Below are positions 27,879 to 38,610 of a stretch of DNA of 64,000 nt, in pieces. The position numbers were made by a program, and so were the translations under genes. Source of the DNA: Virgibacillus sp. SK37 (GTDB lineage Bacteria; Bacillota; Bacilli; Bacillales; Amphibacillaceae); the NCBI RefSeq assembly GCF_000725285.1, contig NZ_CP007161.1, positions 1,659,911 through 1,723,910 on the forward strand, read 5' to 3'. How positions within the stretch are numbered: position 1 is the stretch's first letter; every line of letters starts with the position of its first letter. The notes under the pieces were generated by a model. It ran no database searches. It was not told where the DNA came from and saw nothing but the letters and a program-made list of their open reading frames with translations.

Positions 27879-28796
27879 TTGAAAATACACATTGTTCAAA
27901 AAGGAGATACTTTGTGGGAAATCTCAAAAAAATATGGAGTGGATTTTGAAGAGGTTAAAAAGCTTAATAGCCACCTATCAAGCCCAGATATGATTATGCC
28001 TGGCATGAAGATAAAGATACCTAGTTCTTCAAAGACAGTAAAGAAGACGCAGATGCCAAAAAAGGAAATGCATAAGGAAAAAGTAAAACAGCCCTATAAG
28101 GATGTTTCGCCTAAACCTTTACCAGTGATAAAAGAGGATGATAAGGAGAAAAAGAAAATGGTTAAGCCAGAAATGCCTATGAAGCCATTACCTCAGATGC
28201 CGAAAATGCCAGAAATACCTACACAGCCTATTGTACAGCAGCCAACATTTGAACAAGAATTTCAAAATTATACTACAATCAATTTTCCGGAAATGCCTTA
28301 CTATAGTCATGAGCACCACGAATCCGTATCTGATGAATCACCTGTAGATATGCCAGTAGCCCAACCTGCACCAGCTCATTTTATACCAATGTGTTGTCAT
28401 TTTGTTCATCCGTGTTATCCATCAACACCATTCCCAATGATGGCTAATGTTGCAAGTACACCAATGATGCCAATGGCTGGTGGAATGCCAATGCATATGC
28501 AGCCACAGCAGCAACCGCAACATAGTAATTTAGGTGGTTGCGGTTGTAATGATCAAAACAACTATTCCAATGTTGGTTATCAAGCCCAGAATCATCAATT
28601 CCAGAATACACACCACAATATGGCACCGCCAACACCTAATTTCCAGTCACCTTATCATGGGAATACAATGTCTCAGACAGATCTTTTTCCACCACAATAC
28701 GAAGCCAACAATATGAATAATAATTATCCTATGCCACCTGGGTATCCGTACCAGGGTTATAATCGAGAGAATGAGGAAGGATCAGAAAATGAATAA
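27879..28796 (+). CDS. safA: Spore-coat morphogenetic protein SafA (LysM)
   Basis: SafA directs inner-coat assembly and binds SpoVID. An N-terminal LysM (KIHIVQKGDTLWEISKKYG to about residue 48) is followed by a lysine/proline/methionine-rich linker and a C-terminal half rich in Q, N, H, M, P and cysteine (MCCHFVHPCYP, GGCGCN), typical of cross-linked coat proteins. TTG at 27879 is preferred (305 residues): AAAGGAG lies 11 bp before it, and SafA starts directly with the LysM. An in-frame ATG at 27858 precedes that site. A sigma-E-like pair (CAACATT at 27801, CATATGTT at 27821) is possible upstream. It overlaps the next gene by 8 bp. Confidence 0.92.
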   Translation: MKIHIVQKGDTLWEISKKYGVDFEEVKKLNSHLSSPDMIMPGMKIKIPSSSKTVKKTQMPKKEMHKEKVKQPYKDVSPKPLPVIKEDDKEKKKMVKPEMPMKPLPQMPKMPEIPTQPIVQQPTFEQEFQNYTTINFPEMPYYSHEHHESVSDESPVDMPVAQPAPAHFIPMCCHFVHPCYPSTPFPMMANVASTPMMPMAGGMPMHMQPQQQPQHSNLGGCGCNDQNNYSNVGYQAQNHQFQNTHHNMAPPTPNFQSPYHGNTMSQTDLFPPQYEANNMNNNYPMPPGYPYQGYNRENEEGSENE

Positions 28797-29742
28797 GAAA
28801 AAGGGAAGAGACGAGATTGTTCATCGTCTCTCTTCTTTTTTATATATTGAGGGAGGATTAGAAGTAGACGTTGCTGTTATTATTAAAAAAAATGTTTTTA
28901 AAGTAATAGGCAAGTCGGGTAAGCAATTTATTATAAAGCGTCATGCACAAAAAAACATAGTCGATCAACAGTGGCAGTTTTTTAATAACTTTTCGAACAA
29001 ACCAGTGGTCCCGTTTGTCGCTTTCCCTAATGGCCGAAAAATTATTAAAGAAAATAACCAGTTTTGGACTATAGCACCTTTCATCGAAGGAGGCCATTTA
29101 AATTACAGATATAGGCGGGATCGAGAAAGTGCGGTAGCTACACTTAAAAATTTTCATGATCGAGCGGAGAACATATATATTGAACAACCTTTGATTAAAA
29201 ATAATATCATAATAAGATGGTATAAAAGATTGGAAGCTTTTAAAAAAATAAATAATGTATTTGCTAAATATGGTTTGAAAAATTTGCATAAGGATATAGT
29301 ACAAACAACGGTAAATCAATTTTATCTTTTATCACATTATTCTTGGGATGACTACGATTATTCGGGAAGAAAAGAAGGAACATGGATTCATGGGGATGTA
29401 GCTTCTCACAATTTCATAAAAAATAATGCTGATGAAGTCTTTATGATTGATTTTGACCTATTAGAATGCACTTCACCTATATATGATTATATTCAACTAG
29501 GCCAACGATTTTTGCCATATATAAATTGGAATCTTGACGAATTATTTTCATACCGGATGGTTCATGATGAGGAGTATAAGTTATGGTTGGCCGCTATTAA
29601 TGTACCAAGTGATTTAATGAGGGAAACGCTACACATTATTTCTGCGAAACCAGCAGCAGTTGGAAATCATTTAAAACAAATGGAAAAACAGTGGATCAGA
29701 CGCAAAGAGTTTTCAAATTACACAAACAAAGTGATACAATAA
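28789..29742 (+). CDS. CotS-family kinase-like protein (aminoglycoside phosphotransferase fold), motifs intact
   Basis: This 317-residue protein belongs to the CotS/YutH group of spore-associated kinase-like proteins. It has a conserved-looking N-lobe (FKVIGKSGKQFIIKRHA). The catalytic loop H201-G-D-V-A-S-H-N208 and the metal motif D221-F-D are both complete, so activity is plausible. ATG 28789 is chosen because GAGGAAGG lies 8 bp upstream; it overlaps safA by 8 bp and is surely co-translated. B. subtilis has coxA directly after safA; here this gene and nadE intervene. Substrate unknown. Confidence 0.85.
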   Translation: MNKKKGRDEIVHRLSSFLYIEGGLEVDVAVIIKKNVFKVIGKSGKQFIIKRHAQKNIVDQQWQFFNNFSNKPVVPFVAFPNGRKIIKENNQFWTIAPFIEGGHLNYRYRRDRESAVATLKNFHDRAENIYIEQPLIKNNIIIRWYKRLEAFKKINNVFAKYGLKNLHKDIVQTTVNQFYLLSHYSWDDYDYSGRKEGTWIHGDVASHNFIKNNADEVFMIDFDLLECTSPIYDYIQLGQRFLPYINWNLDELFSYRMVHDEEYKLWLAAINVPSDLMRETLHIISAKPAAVGNHLKQMEKQWIRRKEFSNYTNKVIQ

Positions 29743-29773
29743 ACATCGGATCTTATATAAAGGAGCGGATATA

Positions 29774-30517
29774 ATGGAAAAGCATGTTGAAAATATTGTG
29801 CAATGGTTAAGAGACCAAGTCGATCAAGCAGGAGTAAATGGCTTAGTAGTTGGGGTAAGTGGTGGATTAGATTCCGCTGTGGTAGCTCACTTAATTAAAA
29901 GAGCTTTTCCGGATGAGTCCTTAGGTGTCTTAATGCCAATTCATACGAAAGAAGCAGATTTAAACCATGCAAAAAAAGTAGTCGAAGGCTGTGATATTAA
30001 TTCACTCACCATTGATTTATCAAATACACATCAAACAATGTATGACCAGATCAAAAGTCAATTGAGGCAAAGCAATACTTTTATTGAAGAAAATGACCAA
30101 CTGGCTGATGCGAATTTAAGAGCAAGATTAAGGATGAGTACACTCTATGCATTAGCAACCAATTATAATTACTTAGTTGTGGGCACAGACAATGCCGCTG
30201 AGTGGTATACAGGATATTTTACCAAGTACGGAGATGGAGGAGCAGATATCCTTCCTTTGGTTGATTTCACCAAACAGGAAGTACGAGATATGGCTGCATA
30301 TCTTGGTGTTCCAGAAGAAATAGTTCAGAAGAAGCCTAGTGCTGACCTTTGGGAGGGGCAGACAGACGAAAATGAAATGGGTACTACTTACGATAAAATT
30401 GATGCTTATATAATTGGAGAAGAGATCCCAGAAAAAGATAAAGAAGTTATTGATGCCCTTCATAGAAGAACCGAGCATAAACGGAACCCATTACCTCAAT
30501 ACAAACGAAATAAGTAA
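29774..30517 (+). CDS. nadE: NH3-dependent NAD synthetase
   Basis: NadE amidates deamido-NAD. The 247-residue protein lacks a glutaminase domain, so ammonia is the nitrogen donor. The PP-loop SGGLDS is at 29-34; later motifs are GTDNAAEWYTGYFTKYGDGG and KKPSADLWEGQTDE. A GGAGCGGAT ribosome-binding site precedes the ATG, 32 bp after the kinase gene. The location inside a sporulation cluster suggests co-transcription with safA. Confidence 0.96.
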   Translation: MEKHVENIVQWLRDQVDQAGVNGLVVGVSGGLDSAVVAHLIKRAFPDESLGVLMPIHTKEADLNHAKKVVEGCDINSLTIDLSNTHQTMYDQIKSQLRQSNTFIEENDQLADANLRARLRMSTLYALATNYNYLVVGTDNAAEWYTGYFTKYGDGGADILPLVDFTKQEVRDMAAYLGVPEEIVQKKPSADLWEGQTDENEMGTTYDKIDAYIIGEEIPEKDKEVIDALHRRTEHKRNPLPQYKRNK

Positions 30518-30583
30518 TTTCCTTTACTTTACAGTGTAAAAAAATCTCTCGGATCCAAACTATTGGAGAAGGGAGGTTTTATT

Positions 30584-31147
30584 ATGTTTAAATATAGCTT
30601 AATACCAGGTGTAGCCCTACTGGCATTGACCATTGGCTGTACAAATGATAATGAGGAATCGGTTGAGAATAAAGCAAATCCTAACACACAGCCAATGCAC
30701 TATGAAACTGATCAAGAACAAAAAGAACGATTAAATTACGATGAACCAAGTATTGGAGAACAGGGGGGCTATCCACAAAGTGAGCAACAACAAGTAAATG
30801 ATGCAGATTATAAAAGCGGATATTCCGATGCATTTACCAATGAGGAGGCAATGTTGCTATCTCAAGAACTTCAGAATAAAAAAGATATTATCCAGGCTCA
30901 AGTGGCAGTGACGGATAAGCGAATTATCGTTGGAGTGATGCAAAGGGAACATACAGATCACCTTGCTGTAAATAAGATTGAATCCACCATAAGAGAAATC
31001 CTTCCTAATACAAAAAAAGAAATTATTGTATATACGGATGATATCCATTGGGATCGTATGAAAAATTTAGATGCTCGATTAAAAGCAAAAAATCGAGGAG
31101 ATGATTTGGAGAAAACAGTGGAGGATTTTTTAAATAGTAAAGATTAA
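30584..31147 (+). CDS. YhcN/YlaJ-type sporulation lipoprotein (CoxA-like)
   Basis: The 187-residue protein has a signal peptide with the lipobox LTIGC, making Cys19 the lipidated residue. After a polar Q/N/E-rich linker, the C-terminal domain (VAVTDKRIIVGVMQREHTD, then NTKKEIIVYTDDIHWDRM) is the YhcN/YlaJ fold found in spore cortex and forespore lipoproteins such as CoxA. The position near safA supports a CoxA role but does not prove it. ATG 30584 follows GGGAGG by 7 bp; a TTG seven codons upstream lacks this. Confidence 0.85.
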   Translation: MFKYSLIPGVALLALTIGCTNDNEESVENKANPNTQPMHYETDQEQKERLNYDEPSIGEQGGYPQSEQQQVNDADYKSGYSDAFTNEEAMLLSQELQNKKDIIQAQVAVTDKRIIVGVMQREHTDHLAVNKIESTIREILPNTKKEIIVYTDDIHWDRMKNLDARLKAKNRGDDLEKTVEDFLNSKD

Positions 31148-31173
31148 ACCTTTGTATAACAAAGGTTTTTTTA
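31146..31173 (+). terminator. Rho-independent terminator after the lipoprotein gene
   Basis: AAACCTTTG and CAAAGGTTTTTTT form a 9-bp stem with a T7 tract, beginning at the stop codon. Confidence 0.88.
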
Positions 31174-31231
31174 CTTTTATCCCTTTTTTTGGTATAGTAA
31201 TAAAGGAAATTTCTAGAGAGGAGAATGTCCT

Positions 31232-31963
31232 ATGGCTGGTCATTCTAAATGGAAGAATATACAGAGAAGAAAGAATGCACAGGATGCTAAAAAAGGAAAA
31301 ATCTTTATGCGACATGCAAAAGATATATATACTGCAGCAAAGCAAGGGGGCGGAGACCTTTCCACAAATGCTTCATTAAGATTAGCGGTGGAAAAGGCTA
31401 AAGCTGATAATATGCCTAATGATAATATCGACAGAGCAATTAAAAAGGCAACAGGTACCCTAGATGGTGCGAGCTTCGAGGAACTTACTTATGAAGGATA
31501 TGGCCCAGGTGGGGTTGCTGTCATCGTACATGTTTTAACTGACAACAAAAACAGGACAGCTGCAGAAGTTAGACACGCTTTTAAAAAGAATGATGGAAAT
31601 CTTGGAGAGAATGGAAGTGTCTCCTTTATGTTTGATCGAAAGGGTTATATCGTGATTTCAAATGAGGAAGGCAAAATTGATGAGGACGAATTAACGTTGG
31701 AAGCCTTAGAAGCTGGAGCCGATGATATTGTTACACAGGAGGATGGATACGAGATTTATACTGCTCCTGAGGCTTATCAGGAAGTTGTAGATTATCTAAA
31801 TGAGAAAGGATACTCGATTGAAGACTCAGAAGTGACTTTAATTCCGCAAAATTATAATAAACTATCCGAAGAAGATACAGGTAAAATGTTTACTTTAATT
31901 GAGACCCTCGAAGAAAACGAGGATGTGCAAGATATTCACCATAATTTAGATGAAACAGAATAA
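31232..31963 (+). CDS. yebC: YebC/PmpR family protein
   Basis: The 243-residue protein begins [21 protein letters not shown] and contains [21 protein letters not shown] and [13 protein letters not shown], all strict family signatures. YebC-family members have been described as DNA-binding regulators and, more recently, as factors that help ribosomes through proline stretches. AGAGGAG precedes the ATG. It is monocistronic, bounded by terminators on both sides. Confidence 0.96.
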   Translation: MAGHSKWKNIQRRKNAQDAKKGKIFMRHAKDIYTAAKQGGGDLSTNASLRLAVEKAKADNMPNDNIDRAIKKATGTLDGASFEELTYEGYGPGGVAVIVHVLTDNKNRTAAEVRHAFKKNDGNLGENGSVSFMFDRKGYIVISNEEGKIDEDELTLEALEAGADDIVTQEDGYEIYTAPEAYQEVVDYLNEKGYSIEDSEVTLIPQNYNKLSEEDTGKMFTLIETLEENEDVQDIHHNLDETE

Positions 31964-31976
31964 GTTTTGCTGAATG

Positions 31977-32015
31977 AACTTCTATCCTTTATATCAGGGA
32001 TAGAAGTTTGTTTTT
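31977..32015 (+). terminator. Rho-independent terminator after yebC
   Basis: AACTTCTATCC and GGATAGAAGTT pair, followed by TGTTTTT. Confidence 0.9.
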
Positions 32016-32057
32016 AGAGGATGAGAAAGCTCTTATTATGTTATTTTATGAATAGTT

Positions 32058-32128
32058 GATTCAAGCACCAGTATCCATCTCTTATAGCTCTAAGTTATCT
32101 CGCATTCTATAGACGTTGGTGCCTAATC
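32058..32128 (+). other. Imperfect long inverted repeat upstream of ruvA
   Basis: GATTCAAGCACCAG (32058-32071) pairs imperfectly with TTGGTGCCTAATC (32116-32128), enclosing TATAG/CTATA. A separate near-palindrome, AACTAG-TT-CTAGTT, is at 32154-32167. The 287-bp gap between yebC and ruvA otherwise holds no gene. Function unknown; no clear LexA box (CGAAC-N4-GTTCG) is present. Confidence 0.45.
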
Positions 32129-32250
32129 ATATAGATAAAACGAGTGTAAGTCAAACTAGTTCTAGTTAAAAAGATACCAATAGCTCAATAGTTTTACTAT
32201 ATGGGTGCATATGGTAAAATGATGTAAGGTAACATGGAGGAGAAATTTAA

Positions 32251-32865
32251 ATGATTGCATACATAAAAGGTAATCTTACATACATACAAGATGAATCAGT
32301 TATAGTAGAGGTACAAGGAATTGGTTACGAGATTATTTGTGCCAACCCATTCGTTTTTCAACACTTGCTTAACAAAGAAGTTCAGATTAGCACCTATCAT
32401 TATGTGAGAGAAGATATCCAGGTTCTATACGGCTTTAAAGATGAAGAGCAAAAGTATTTGTTTACCAAGTTAATCTCCGTCTCGGGTATTGGCCCAAAAG
32501 GTGCATTGGCAGTACTTGGAACAGTTAATGTTGCTGATTTTGTCGGTGCAGTAGAACGGGAAGATGACAAATATCTAACAAGCTTTCCAGGAGTAGGAAA
32601 GAAGACGGCCAGACAGATAATATTAGATCTAAAAGGAAAGTTAACCACGATGATTTCCATTTCTCACCCAGAGTCTGATCATGAAACACAACAACTAGAA
32701 GAAAATCAGCATTTTGCAAAATTGGATGAAGCCAAGGAGGCCTTAAAAGCATTAGGATATACAGATCGTGAAATTAAATCAGTCCTACCTAAACTGCCTG
32801 ACGACCAAAATAACTCTACTGACACAATAATCCGTAAAGCATTAGCATTACTAATGAAAAATTAA
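32251..32865 (+). CDS. ruvA: Holliday junction helicase subunit RuvA
   Basis: RuvA binds Holliday junctions and loads RuvB. The 204-residue protein has the OB fold (MIAYIKGNLTYIQDESVIVE), paired helix-hairpin-helix motifs (VSGIGPKGALAVLG, FPGVGKKTARQIILDL) and the RuvB-contacting C-terminal domain (ALGYTDREIKSVLPKL). GGAGGAGA precedes the ATG. ruvB follows after 16 bp. Confidence 0.98.
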   Translation: MIAYIKGNLTYIQDESVIVEVQGIGYEIICANPFVFQHLLNKEVQISTYHYVREDIQVLYGFKDEEQKYLFTKLISVSGIGPKGALAVLGTVNVADFVGAVEREDDKYLTSFPGVGKKTARQIILDLKGKLTTMISISHPESDHETQQLEENQHFAKLDEAKEALKALGYTDREIKSVLPKLPDDQNNSTDTIIRKALALLMKN

Positions 32866-32881
32866 GAAGGGGGGATACTAA

Positions 32882-33883
32882 ATGGAAGACAGAATGGTAA
32901 CGGGTGAATTACAGAATGAAGATGCCTCTGTGGAATTAAGTCTGCGTCCAACCATATTAAAGCAATATATTGGACAACAGAAGGTAAAAGAAAATTTGAG
33001 TATTTTCATCCAGGCTGCCAAGATGCGCGAAGAGCCGCTTGACCATGTGCTACTGTATGGCCCCCCGGGTTTAGGGAAGACAACGCTTGCTGGCATTATT
33101 GCAAATGAAATGGGCGTGCAATTTCGTTCGACTTCAGGACCGGCTATAGAACGTGCAGGAGATCTTGCTGCCATACTCTCTTCGTTGGAACCTGGGGATG
33201 TTCTTTTTATCGATGAAATACATCGATTACCACGATCTGTGGAGGAGGTTTTGTACCCGGCAATGGAGGATTTTTTTCTTGATATTGTTATAGGAACTGG
33301 GCCAAGTGCTCGTTCTGTGCGAATTGACTTACCTCCGTTTACCCTAGTTGGTGCCACAACTAGAGCAGGTTTGCTCTCTGCTCCGCTAAGGGATCGATTT
33401 GGAGTGCTAAGCAGATTAGAATTTTATGAAACAAAAGATTTGTGTGCAATTGTTGAGAGAACTGCTGAAATTTTCCAAACCAGCCTTAGCAAAGAGGCGG
33501 CTATAGAGGTAGCCAGAAGATCCAGGGGTACTCCCAGAATAGCAAATCGCTTATTAAAACGGATACGTGATATTTCCCAAGTAAAAGGCGAAGAAGAGAT
33601 CAGTTTCCCAACAACGAAGCTTGCTTTGGAAATGCTACAAGTGGACGATGAAGGCTTGGATCATATTGATCATAAGTTACTTAAGGGGATCATGGAAAGT
33701 TTCCAAGGAGGCCCAGTTGGTCTGGATACCATCGCAGCTACCATTGGGGAAGAATCGCAGACGATAGAAGATGTTTATGAACCATACTTACTGCAGATTG
33801 GCTTCATTCAACGTACGCCTAGAGGAAGAGTTGTTACACCAAAAGCTTACCAGCATTTTGGGGTGAAAGAGAATGAACAATGA
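32882..33883 (+). CDS. ruvB: Holliday junction ATP-dependent helicase RuvB
   Basis: RuvB drives branch migration with RuvA. The 333-residue AAA+ protein has Walker [10 protein letters not shown] at 60-68, Walker [10 protein letters not shown], the sensor region [18 protein letters not shown] with its arginine finger, and the winged-helix C-terminus ([20 protein letters not shown]). GAAGGGGGG precedes the ATG. It overlaps the next gene by 11 bp. Confidence 0.99.
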   Translation: MEDRMVTGELQNEDASVELSLRPTILKQYIGQQKVKENLSIFIQAAKMREEPLDHVLLYGPPGLGKTTLAGIIANEMGVQFRSTSGPAIERAGDLAAILSSLEPGDVLFIDEIHRLPRSVEEVLYPAMEDFFLDIVIGTGPSARSVRIDLPPFTLVGATTRAGLLSAPLRDRFGVLSRLEFYETKDLCAIVERTAEIFQTSLSKEAAIEVARRSRGTPRIANRLLKRIRDISQVKGEEEISFPTTKLALEMLQVDDEGLDHIDHKLLKGIMESFQGGPVGLDTIAATIGEESQTIEDVYEPYLLQIGFIQRTPRGRVVTPKAYQHFGVKENEQ

Positions 33884-34076
33884 ATTAGGGAAAATATTTC
33901 TTTTTCTAGGTATGGTATTTCTAATTATTGGTCTGATTTGGACATTTTTAGGTAAATTACCAGGTGACATCAGCTTTAAAAAAGGTAATATGTCATTTCA
34001 TTTTCCCATAATGACTTCTATAATTATAAGCATTATTTTAACCATAATTTTATTCATTATTGGTAAGTTTAGATAG
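33873..34076 (+). CDS. DUF2905 family small membrane protein
   Basis: The 67-residue protein has two membrane segments around the motif [19 protein letters not shown], the hallmark of DUF2905. The start lies in the end of ruvB, with GGGTGAAAG upstream. It is often found between ruvB and queA in Bacillota. Function is unknown. Confidence 0.88.
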   Translation: MNNELGKIFLFLGMVFLIIGLIWTFLGKLPGDISFKKGNMSFHFPIMTSIIISIILTIILFIIGKFR

Positions 34077-34096
34077 CATATGTTAGGAGATTCAGC

Positions 34097-35122
34097 ATGA
34101 ATATTGAAGATTTTGATTTTGATTTACCAGAAGAGTTAATTGCACAAACACCACTAAAAGAACGAACAGCTTCTCGATTGTTAGTACTTGATCGTCAAAC
34201 GAAAGAAGTGGATCATAAACATTTTACAGATATAAAAGATTATCTTAAAAAAGGAGATTGCCTCGTATTAAATGATACAAAGGTATTGCCTGCCCGGTTA
34301 TATGGTATAAAAGAAGATACAGGGGCCAAAGTAGAAATTCTTTTATTAAATCAATGTGAAGAGGATACATGGGAAATACTTGCAAAACCTGCTAAAAAGA
34401 TAAAGATTGGTACAACGCTTGTTTTTGGGGAAGGGAAATTAAGAGCGACCTGTACAGATATAAAAGAGCATGGGGGACGCATCCTTGAATTTTATTATAC
34501 AGGTATTTTCTACGAGGTACTTGATGAGTTAGGAGAAATGCCTCTTCCACCATATATTAAAGAACAGCTGCCAGAAAAGGAGCGATATCAAACCGTTTTT
34601 GCCAGGGAGGAAGGTTCCGCTGCGGCACCGACTGCTGGTTTACACTTCACTAAAGAACTATTAGAAGAGATTGAAGAAATGGGTGTAACTATTGCGTTTA
34701 TTACTTTACATGTAGGATTGGGAACTTTTCGGCCTGTAAGTGTGGAGAATATTGATGACCATGAAATGCATTCGGAGTTCTATCATATGTCTACAGAGAC
34801 TGCAGACATATTAAACCAGACAAAAAAATCAAATGGTAGGATAATCTCCGTAGGCACCACTTCTACCCGGACCTTGGAAACAATTGCAAGAGATCAAGGA
34901 GCTTTTAAGGAAACTAGCGGGTGGACGGATATTTTTATTTATCCACCATATGATTTTAAAGCAATTGATGGATTAATTACTAATTTTCATCTTCCAAAAT
35001 CAACCTTAATCATGTTAGTAAGTGCATTAGTAGATAAAGAAACTATACTTCATGCATACAAAGAGGCTGTTCAAGAACGATACCGTTTTTTCAGCTTTGG
35101 GGATGCCATGTTAATTTTATAA
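34097..35122 (+). CDS. queA: S-adenosylmethionine:tRNA ribosyltransferase-isomerase
   Basis: QueA makes epoxyqueuosine on tRNA, after Tgt inserts preQ1. The 341-residue protein begins [25 protein letters not shown] (split by domains) and carries [27 protein letters not shown] and [10 protein letters not shown], all diagnostic. It forms an operon with tgt, 18 bp downstream. Confidence 0.98.
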   Translation: MNIEDFDFDLPEELIAQTPLKERTASRLLVLDRQTKEVDHKHFTDIKDYLKKGDCLVLNDTKVLPARLYGIKEDTGAKVEILLLNQCEEDTWEILAKPAKKIKIGTTLVFGEGKLRATCTDIKEHGGRILEFYYTGIFYEVLDELGEMPLPPYIKEQLPEKERYQTVFAREEGSAAAPTAGLHFTKELLEEIEEMGVTIAFITLHVGLGTFRPVSVENIDDHEMHSEFYHMSTETADILNQTKKSNGRIISVGTTSTRTLETIARDQGAFKETSGWTDIFIYPPYDFKAIDGLITNFHLPKSTLIMLVSALVDKETILHAYKEAVQERYRFFSFGDAMLIL

Positions 35123-35137
35123 AAAAGGAACGAATAA

Positions 35138-36280
<1,143 letters not shown>

Positions 36281-36316
36281 TTGCATAGTTTACTAAACAG
36301 AAGGAGGGGAAAATAA

Positions 36317-36574
36317 ATGGATATGCTGATTTCTTTATCACCAATCATTTTAATGTTTGTGATTTTTTACTTCTTATTGATTCGCCCACAGCAAAAAAGA
36401 CAGAAACAAGTGAAACAGATGCAATCTGATTTGCAAAAAGGTGATTCAGTAATTACGATTGGCGGGTTTCATGGTGTTGTTCATGCCATAGATGAAAGCA
36501 CAGTTGTGATTCAAGCGGGCGACAGTACTAAGCTTACATACGACCGTTCTGCTATTAGAGAAGTTAAAAAATAA
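36317..36574 (+). CDS. yajC: Preprotein translocase subunit YajC
   Basis: The 85-residue protein has one N-terminal membrane helix (LSPIILMFVIFYFLLIRP) followed by QQKRQKQ and the small cytoplasmic domain with LQKGDSVITIGGFHGVV. YajC associates with SecDF. AAGGAGGGGA precedes the ATG. Here secDF lies about 5 kb downstream. Confidence 0.96.
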   Translation: MDMLISLSPIILMFVIFYFLLIRPQQKRQKQVKQMQSDLQKGDSVITIGGFHGVVHAIDESTVVIQAGDSTKLTYDRSAIREVKK

Positions 36575-36590
36575 TATTTCTAAAACATAA

Positions 36591-36627
36591 AAGAAGTTAA
36601 TGCTTATAATTGCATTAACTTCTTTTT
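36591..36627. terminator. Bidirectional terminator between convergent yajC and TIGR04086 genes
   Basis: AAGAAGTTAATGC and GCATTAACTTCTTTTT form a 13-bp perfect stem with a T-tract on the plus strand and A-rich sequence on the other side. Confidence 0.9.
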
Positions 36628-36645
36628 ATTTGCTCTTCTCTCTAA

Positions 36646-37023
36646 CTATTCTGTTTTGGTACCTAGCGTGTTTACCCCAACAATTCCACCAAGTACTGCT
36701 GCTGAAATATATGCTAGATGGTGGATGGATTGTTCTAAGGAGAAACCTTGTTGATATCCTAAGTATTGAACCAGGAATGTAAATAATGTGAAACCGAACC
36801 CTGTCACACCACCAATAATCCAGCCTTTTGCTTTTCCTTTAGCACCAGCAACAAGCCCCCCAATAAATAGGGATATAAGGCCGATTCCTAAGGTAACCCA
36901 AGATAGTATAGGGTCATTGAAGGAAGTGAACCGAAGTAATAATGCTAAAAAGATACTTGTTATTAGAATGAGACCCAGAACCATAACCAATCCATAAACT
37001 ACTGCAGTAAGCTGCTTTGTCAT
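36646..37023 (-). CDS. TIGR04086 family four-helix membrane protein (YrzE-like)
   Basis: The 125-residue protein has four membrane segments, with the conserved loop GGLVAGAKGKAKGWIIGG between the second and third. The family is confined to Bacillota and usually lies beside yajC; no function is established. GGGGGGATG on the minus strand provides the ribosome-binding site. Confidence 0.85.
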   Translation of the reverse strand: MTKQLTAVVYGLVMVLGLILITSIFLALLLRFTSFNDPILSWVTLGIGLISLFIGGLVAGAKGKAKGWIIGGVTGFGFTLFTFLVQYLGYQQGFSLEQSIHHLAYISAAVLGGIVGVNTLGTKTE

Positions 37024-37151
37024 AACATCCCCCCTAAAGTTTGTCCTTCCATTACTAGCTTATTCACCAATAAATAAAATAGAAGAAAATATTTTAGGCT
37101 GTACACTCATATAGTTATAGAAGCATGCTGTATATGGAAAGCAGGTGTATT

Positions 37152-38441
37152 ATGGACATAATTCTAGCATCACTTATCTTTATTGTTAGCTATATCTTTA
37201 TTATGACTGAAAGAGTTAATCGGGCGGTAGTTGCTCTCACTGGAGGAACACTTCTATTAGCAACAGGAATATACAGCCCCCAAAAAGCATTTATGAACTA
37301 TATTGATTGGAACACGATTGCATTACTGTTTTCAATGATGGTACTTATATCAATTACAGAAAAAACGGGGTTATTCAGTTATATTGCAATTCGCTTTGCT
37401 CAAAGAGTAAAAGGAAAGCCTATGCCATTACTTATGGGAGCAAGTATATTAACAGCTCTTGGATCTGCTCTTTTAGATAATGTCACCACTGTTTTAATAT
37501 TTGTACCCATCTTGTTAAAAATTACAAAACTATTGAAGCTTCCTTCCTTCCCTTATTTGCTTGCTATTATTTTTAGTTCGAACATAGGAGGAACTGCAAC
37601 GTTAATTGGTGATCCACCAAATATTATGATAGGACAAGCTGTTGACCATCTGACATTTTTATCTTTTATCTTACATGCAGCCCCTTTGGCCTTAATAATT
37701 TTTCTTTTATTTCTTTTTTTGCTTTATTTCATATTTAGAAGACAACTTACAAAATCAAATATTAATAATGAGGAACTTTATAAAATTGATGCCAAAATGT
37801 ATTTGAAAAAGACACCATTGCTCTACAAATCAGTTTCTGTCTTGTTATTAACTATATCAGGATTTATGCTACATACAGTATTACATACGGATTTAACAAT
37901 TGTCGCATTGTCTGGTGCCGTTTTATTATTATTTTTAACTGAAAAAGAATTGCCTACAGAACGCGTTTTTCAAAAGGTAGAGTGGGTCACTTTGTTTTTC
38001 TTTATTGGTTTGTTTTCCTTAGTAGGTGGTTTACAGGAAGTAGGGGTAATAGATGAAATGGCTAGAGCAATTGTTGTATTGACAGAAGGGGATTATGTAA
38101 GAACTACTATGTTAATTTTATGGGTCTCTGGATTGTTCTCCGGAATAGTTGATAACATTCCATTTGTGGCTGCAATGATTCCTGTAGTAAAGGAATTTGA
38201 AAGCTATGGTATCGTACATTTGGACCCTATGTGGTGGGCATTGTCACTTGGTGCTTGTTTAGGTGGAAACGCTACGTTATTAGGCGCATCGGCAAATGTA
38301 GTCGTTGCAGGTATGGCTGAAGGAGAAAATGAGAAAATTTCCTTCATACGTTTTATGCTATATGGCTTTCCCCTTGTATTTATTTCATTAATAGTTGCAA
38401 CCATTTATATATATTTTCGTTATTTAATATTCTATATGTGA
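37152..38441 (+). CDS. ArsB/NhaD-type membrane transporter
   Basis: The 429-residue protein has about 11 membrane segments and the ion-transporter signatures ALLDNVTTVLIFVPI, SSNIGGTATLIGDPPNIMIG and, near the C-terminus, DNIPFVAAMIPV and GNATLLGASANVV, an internal duplication typical of the ArsB/NhaD group. Such proteins export arsenite or exchange Na+/H+; the substrate cannot be told. No ars genes are near, so a sodium or organic-anion role is as likely. ATG 37152 is preferred for its fit to the first helix; the in-frame ATG at 37125 is possible. Confidence 0.88.
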   Translation: MDIILASLIFIVSYIFIMTERVNRAVVALTGGTLLLATGIYSPQKAFMNYIDWNTIALLFSMMVLISITEKTGLFSYIAIRFAQRVKGKPMPLLMGASILTALGSALLDNVTTVLIFVPILLKITKLLKLPSFPYLLAIIFSSNIGGTATLIGDPPNIMIGQAVDHLTFLSFILHAAPLALIIFLLFLFLLYFIFRRQLTKSNINNEELYKIDAKMYLKKTPLLYKSVSVLLLTISGFMLHTVLHTDLTIVALSGAVLLLFLTEKELPTERVFQKVEWVTLFFFIGLFSLVGGLQEVGVIDEMARAIVVLTEGDYVRTTMLILWVSGLFSGIVDNIPFVAAMIPVVKEFESYGIVHLDPMWWALSLGACLGGNATLLGASANVVVAGMAEGENEKISFIRFMLYGFPLVFISLIVATIYIYFRYLIFYM

Positions 38442-38506
38442 TAAACTTTTCTTATTAAGAAATTCTACACGTATTCCAGCAGATAATAAATGGGTTGCGG
38501 CAATTT

Positions 38507-38551
38507 AAAGAGTCTCCTGCTCTTCTTAGAGATAAGCAGGAGACTCTTTTT
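38507..38551 (+). terminator. Strong Rho-independent terminator after the ArsB/NhaD-type gene
   Basis: AAAGAGTCTCCTGCT and AGCAGGAGACTCTTTTT form a 15-bp perfect stem with a T-tract. Confidence 0.95.
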
Positions 38552-38610
38552 AGATAGGGGACCAGAGAATTGAAAACAAAACAGCTTCATTTAATACGCA
38601 ATTGGAGGAA

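Noticed and set aside
32130-32250. Possible SOS (LexA) operator upstream of ruvA
   Set aside because: The nearest sequence, CAAACTAGTTCTAG, does not fit CGAAC-N4-GTTCG well enough.
36600-36782. 60-codon plus-strand frame after yajC
   Set aside because: It starts in the terminator loop and is antisense to the TIGR04086 membrane protein gene.
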